Made by a program: the position numbers and the translations under genes. Shown here one piece after another: positions 58,873 through 64,000 of a stretch of DNA of 64,000 nucleotides. Origin of the DNA: Adineta ricciae (taxonomy: Eukaryota > Rotifera > Eurotatoria > Adinetida > Adinetidae); the NCBI GenBank assembly GCA_905250025.1, contig CAJNOJ010000042.1, forward strand, positions 480,227 through 544,226, given 5' to 3'. The first letter of the stretch is position 1. Each line of letters opens with the position of its first letter. Below the pieces are notes generated by a model. It worked only from the letters and a program-made list of their open reading frames with translations, ran no database searches and had not been told where the DNA came from.

Positions 58873-60622
58873 ATCATCATTTACTAAAACAACTAGCATA
58901 CACCCATATGAGCAAACCAAAAATATGAATATATTTGAAAAGTATCAGATACATACCAAAAATATTAGTAGATGATTGGAAATGAATATGAATAGATAAT
59001 TTGAATTAGGCGAAAGTCGTTGCAAACGATGAAGCCGATTTGGCTTTTCTTGTATTGTTTTTCATTTGTATTGATCCTTTACATCTGTTAGTATTCAATC
59101 TGAAATAAACATTGAAGTTTGACACAAAGGAGAAGATTTTTTTCTCGTCTTTGTTGACGCCAAACAAGCAAAAGTGCGCTAGCATGCGACACGTTCACTA
59201 CAGCTCGTTCACGTACGTACATCATGGGAGGAGAAGAAGAATGTCAAAAAAGAACAAATAACGGGTTGGCTCTCTCTTCCCTTCTTTCTCTTTCCTACGT
59301 TCAATCTGCCGTCCGATCGTACGCGTTCCCTCTGTCTGTCTGTTTCTTCTTCTTCTCCTTCTCTTTCCTTGTTCTTCCATTGATCGTGTTCGTTTGCCAA
59401 CCACATAGAACAACTGTTCAAACTGAGAAGAGGAGAGGATAAGGAAAAGAAGAAGAAAATAAAGGAGAAGAAGAAGACGAAGAACGAGCGCGTATATATG
59501 TGCACGAGCGCGTTGAGCATCCTTCATGCTCCAAGCATGCTGCACGAACAGCAAAGAAGAAGCAGCATCGGCGGCCTGCATCACGCGAAACGCGAACAAG
59601 AATAACAACAACAATAACAGATGCGTAAAAAACAACATCTCCACTATAGCCCACTGTGTTCCTTTCCGTGTGTATGCATGCTCGCGCGCGCTGAGATGTC
59701 TCCATTTTCCATCGTTTTTTCTCTTCTCGTTCTTGTCGTTCCTTCCTTTGTCTGAGCAAAGAACCGAGAAAGCAGTATGGAACGCGAAAGAGCAAAAGAC
59801 GGAAAACATTCTTCGTCTTCTTCTTCTTCTCTGTTCTTATCATAAAGCTTTTCCCATAGATGCTGAAGCTAGACTACTGACGCTACTAAAGAATAATCAA
59901 ATGGAACAAAGAGAGAAAGAAGGAAAGAAAAAAAAGCGAAAAGGGAGAGAGAAAAATTGTAGGATAGACAGACGGATGGAATTCATTCTATTGCTACAAA
60001 TACAATACTATATCCATATAAAACAATCATGGTCATTGTCACGAATTTTTCGAGTTGAATGAACATGCTAAAATTTAAAAAAAAAACGAAGGAAGAAAGA
60101 AAGAAAGAATCTACGCATTGAATTGAATAACCAACGAAACAATGATTGGACATTGAAAAGAAAGTTGACATAGAACAAAAAAAGTTCTCTTGCTTTGATA
60201 ATAATATGTTCATTTCCGGACGTGTATCTTGTGCGTGTGTATATTCACAAGGCATGTAACCATGAAACGATGATGAGGTGCCGCCATGCTCCCTAAGGTG
60301 TATAGCACAAGAGCGAAAAAAAGAGGGACAGAGAACGTGTGTGTGACATAGCGAGCACACAGTTGACCAAGCAGAGCACTCATTCGAAGTATATGTTGGC
60401 TCAAATAGAAAAAAAAGGAGAGAAAGAACGTGTGCCTCGAGGGACAATAGAATGACGGCAATACTTGTTGTTCGATGCTGTGACACCAACATAGTATGCT
60501 TGTTCGAGTGTAAAAAGTACTGGACAAGAAAAGTGGATCAAGTAGGCACCACCAAACAAGATGATCTATCAAAAAGTACTAGTAAAACAAGCATAATTTG
60601 ATACACACTGTAGATAGAAACA

Positions 60623-60670
60623 ATGGCGATGATGATGATGATCATCATCATCCTCATCATCATCATTATT
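60623..60670. repeat. Self-complementary GAT/ATC microsatellite
   Basis: A GATGATGATGATGATC block runs straight into ATCATCATC...ATCATT, so the two halves are complementary and could form a hairpin. Confidence 0.85.
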
Positions 60671-60769
60671 ATTGTGCTGCAAAGGATCCATCTCTTTATC
60701 TATCTATGTTATGAGAAGGAGGAGAAACGATGAAGAAACCCGACACCATCATTCGTATGTAAACAGAGC

Positions 60770-60807
60770 GATAGATGGATAGATAGATAGATAGATAGAT
60801 AGATAGT
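60770..60807. repeat. GATA tetranucleotide microsatellite
   Basis: About nine copies of GATA with one GATG interruption near the left end. Confidence 0.95.
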
Positions 60808-61984
60808 GTTTCGGCACCAGTCTGACCTGGACCGCCAAGGATTTTTCTTCTTCTCCGTTTTTTTCTATAAGTAAATATTAAAAAAAAACTGTGTACATAC
60901 GATATCTGCATGTGTATATATATCTACGCATTTCAAGTTTTTTTCTCGATGTCTTTCCATGCATTCATGAACAGGAAAGAAATTGTCTCTCACAAATGAA
61001 TAAGTAGTAACGTAATTCAAACAATATTGATGACAGAAGAAAAAAAAATGCCATATATACACACACACAATCATACACAAACAGAAAGAAAAAGAAGAAG
61101 AAGAAGAAGAAAAAAACAGAACTATGTGTTAAGAATACGTAGAACTTCTTGCTGCCACGGTGTGCTCGTTTGGACAAAAGATGAAGTGAGTGAGTGAGTT
61201 AGAAAGGGAGAACGAGAGGAAGACTGAGTAAAAACGAGTATGGAACGAGAAAAGAAAAGGAAAGTAAGAGTGAGAAACACTATCGAGAGAAGAAAACAAA
61301 CAGGCAGCATGCTACTATTTGTCAAAGTTCGCTTAATGAAAATGACATATTTAAAGTACGAAAAAAAAACATGACACAAGAAAGCGAAAATTGATTGTTA
61401 GTCAATTATGAATGTTTATGTATTTTATTATTTTCCATTGTGACAATCAATAAATCTTACTTTTCCTATCTTAAAAATCATCACTCACCGTTCATTTCTG
61501 TCGTCGTCACCCTCATCATTATCATTATCATCATCACGGTTGTCGTTTAATACATTTTCTTCGAGACAGCAAACATGATGTAGAAAAAGAAGACGAAGGC
61601 AGCAGCGGGGAGGAGAACGACGACGATCATGATAGAGGCAAAGAGGAACAAGAAGAGAAGAGACACCTTTCCCGTGCATATCATGCTTCACTGATTTCGA
61701 ACAAATGACATAGGTAGGCAAGCACAAGCAACTAGGCACGCATACTCAAATATTTATAGCAAGAAGCTACTGTCACTTCAACTATCATCAGTCTATTCTT
61801 TCATCTAACTCATAGAATAAGTCGATATTGTAATTGAAATATGAAACGTCCTTTTTTTACTTTCACTTTTTGTTTCAATAAGACAAAAAATAACAGAAAC
61901 ATATTTGTCTTATTAATTTCGTCGATGATGAGGGGTGAAAGAAGAAATCAGATAGATTTATTGACTTTTTTCTTAATACGGGCA

Positions 61985-62012
61985 ATGATGATGATGATGA
62001 TGATGATGATGA
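61985..62012. repeat. ATG trinucleotide microsatellite
   Basis: About nine copies of ATG in non-coding sequence. Confidence 0.9.
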
Positions 62013-62949
62013 CAACCTTGAGAGACAGAAAAAGAAAGCAAGAACGAACAAGTAAAACCATGCATTTCCATTCTGCACACTTGATTCTTCCTCTTTTTCC
62101 CTTTGCGAAAAGAGATCGATGCGAACGATAGGGTCTTGAACTTATCATCTCTTTTCTCTTTCTTTTTCTCTCATCTTCTTTTTTTACTTACACGACTTTT
62201 TTTTATGACGCCAGACAGTTTCCTTCTTCTTCTTCTTTTTCCCTTTCTTTAGACAACCATCCACTCATTTTATTCCGTTATTCTTCTTCTTTTTCTCCTT
62301 CTCCTCTTTCTCGTTTCTGTTACTACTATTTGTGCTCGAGTTACCGCTTCGCGGTGTGAATACTGTAACTCCAATCATTATGATCGTCTTTGCTACTAGA
62401 ATAACACTCGTTTAGATTCTTCTATGGTCAGCTTTTCCTTTCGATCTGAATCAAGGTACTCACAAACAAACTCTGCTCAAGGAGACCTGTCATCATTGAA
62501 CGCAGTTCTCTTTCTTACGCGTCAGGAGAAAAGTGATAGTTCTAGGTAGTTGTCCATCATTAGAGTCACTCGAATCAGATAAAACGATGCGAGTGACAAT
62601 GACATAAATGAACATTGAAAGAATGAATAAACGTGTCAAATAATGAGCATTTGTACATTCAACCAACAACATACTCGTTTATCAATCATCCGACCATGAC
62701 ACCTATTTTGTTATGAAGTGTGTTGATTGTCAACAAAGAAGCGAATCAGTGGAAAAAGAAAGAAAGAAACATACTCTAATTAATATTGATGCGTACGATT
62801 CAAATCGAAAGTTATCCATCTAGAATACGAGAATATCTAAAACAAACAACACAATCAGTTTGTTAACAAGAGAATTTTTATTTTGTTTCCGAAATCTCTT
62901 TCCCCTCTTTTTCTTTTGTCAATTCAAAAACAGAAAAAAAGGACGAATA

Positions 62950-64000
62950 TTAATTTGTAAACAAACGTATCGTTGAATCAGCGCCGGATGTAAATATCCA
63001 CGGTTGTGTTGGATGAAATACACAATCTAACATTGACAGATCATTACTAAATTGATGTCCACGTAAGATCTTCACTGGTACAATCATTGGATTTTTCAAT
63101 AGATCAGAATAAACTGAACAATGTGAAATAATACATGTTCCATCATCACTTGTCGAAGCAAACAATGGCAATTTCGAATGATAACGAACGCAACGTATGG
63201 CGCGTTTATGATAACGATATGTTTCATATGGTTTAACAGATAAATCTAAGTCAAACCAATTAATTTTAGAGTCATAACCACCACATAAGATATTATCGCC
63301 TAATGGGTGTATATCGATCGATGATATCCATTTCGTGTTCACGTACAGACGCTTAATTAATTGTTGTTTCAATAGATGATAGATTTTGATTGAATGTTGT
63401 GTAGCAATGACAAATATCGGTTTTGTTGGATGAAATCGTACGTGTTGTACGGCGCCTTTCAACTGTTTGAATGGATACTGAGAACGTCCTTTGGAGAGAT
63501 GATGTATGCAGATAGATTTCGATTGTGATTGATCAGAACGTGGCGCTGCGACACATCCAAGATAATCACCACGCGCTTGCCATTCGATTTGACGAATTGG
63601 TATCGAATGTGTAACTGTTAAGCGAATGTATTTATCTGTTTCTTCCGATATTTTTGTCCATTGACAATCATCATTTGTTGATGATTCATACGTTAATTGT
63701 TTAATAAATTCATCAGTAAAAATCACTTTTGCATTTTCGCCTAAAGAACACAAAACAACAAAAATCGATCATCAATGAATGATAGCATTTGTTCATTACC
63801 TAATTTCGGATTGATCATAACAATTTGTGTTCCTGTTGCAACAGCCAACAATGACAAAACAGGATTCCATTGAATCGACACAACAGGTTTATCGAATGTG
63901 AAGACATTCATACATCTTGTTGTAGCGATTTCCCATACTCGAACAGTACAATCATCGCTTCCACTTGCTAACCATTGTCCCGATGGATGACAAGATAAAC
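62950..64000 (-). CDS. BOP1: Ribosome biogenesis protein BOP1, C-terminal part (5' end outside window)
   Basis: WD40 protein of the PeBoW complex (PES1-BOP1-WDR12) needed for 28S and 5.8S rRNA maturation in the nucleolus. Two exons visible: 63800-64000 (running off the window) and 62950-63740, joined at KLG|ENAKV. Matches along the BOP1 propeller: IEWQARGDYLGCV, SKGRSQYPFKQLKGAVQHVR, HSIKIYHLLKQQLIKRL, WISSIDIHPLGDNILCGGYD, SKINWFDLDLSVKPYETYRY, HKRAIRCVRYHSKLPLFAST, MIVPVKILRGHQ, and the ending HPTQPWIFTSGADSTIRLFT. The BOP1 N-terminal domain lies beyond position 64000. Confidence 0.93.

Larger units (their letters stand above)
58873..62949. other. Four-kilobase non-coding, low-complexity region
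   Basis: Divides BCL9 from BOP1. It is full of purine/pyrimidine tracts, CTT/TTC runs and microsatellites. Long open frames at 59222-59843 and 59526-60062 on both strands are of low complexity without family features. It probably holds BCL9 promoter and 5' UTR sequence and the 3' UTR of BOP1. Confidence 0.55.

Noticed and set aside
59209..60572. Several long open frames on both strands
   Set aside because: The products are runs of Leu, Ser, Phe, Lys or Arg from purine/pyrimidine tracts, overlap each other and show no domain.

Overview
The window looks like nuclear DNA of a bdelloid rotifer (Adineta/Rotaria type). That is an inference from AT-rich sequence, very dense short GT-AG introns of about 45-65 bases, compact animal genes, and ADP-ribosyltransferase genes fused to MORN or ankyrin repeats. 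Species was not determined. I joined exons by hand from splice sites, reading frame and family conservation. Most reconstructed multi-exon genes close in frame with a length divisible by three, which is an internal check; exceptions are stated.

Region 1 (1-17,800): two almost identical RasGRP genes (copy A, cut by the window start, and copy B), in the same orientation about 9.3 kb apart. Between them lie a small Mps1/TTK-like kinase gene and POLR1C, which look like a two-gene operon. Copy A's upstream side and the end of copy B carry single undetermined bases (4834 and 13558), each sitting exactly where homology stops, plus a hairpin and a distant inverted repeat. This suggests allelic or ohnologous copies joined on one scaffold. 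No convincing gene was seen at 13.2-17.8 kb.

Region 2 (17,800-40,400): a fuseless-type multi-pass membrane protein, a tandem-SH2 SYK/ZAP-70-like tyrosine kinase, an ADP-ribosyltransferase fused to a long MORN array built of 243-base exon-plus-intron units, a divergent intronless ankyrin-ADP-ribosyltransferase, a group II (histidine/aromatic) amino-acid decarboxylase, an armadillo-TIR-SAM-like protein with a conserved TIR glutamate, a tiny membrane protein ORF and archease, the last two separated by two bases. Three predicted NAD-consuming domains lie within 14 kb.

Region 3 (40,400-64,000): a 6-kb stretch with several in-phase candidate alternative first exons leads into a dipeptidyl-peptidase-like type II membrane protein whose catalytic serine is replaced by lysine (DPP6/DPP10-like). 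Then follow, on the minus strand, an IMMP2L-like inner-membrane peptidase, Myt1/Wee1 kinase, a small hydrophilic repeat protein, BCL9/legless (Wnt co-activator), 4 kb of low-complexity non-coding DNA, and the 3' part of the ribosome-biogenesis gene BOP1.
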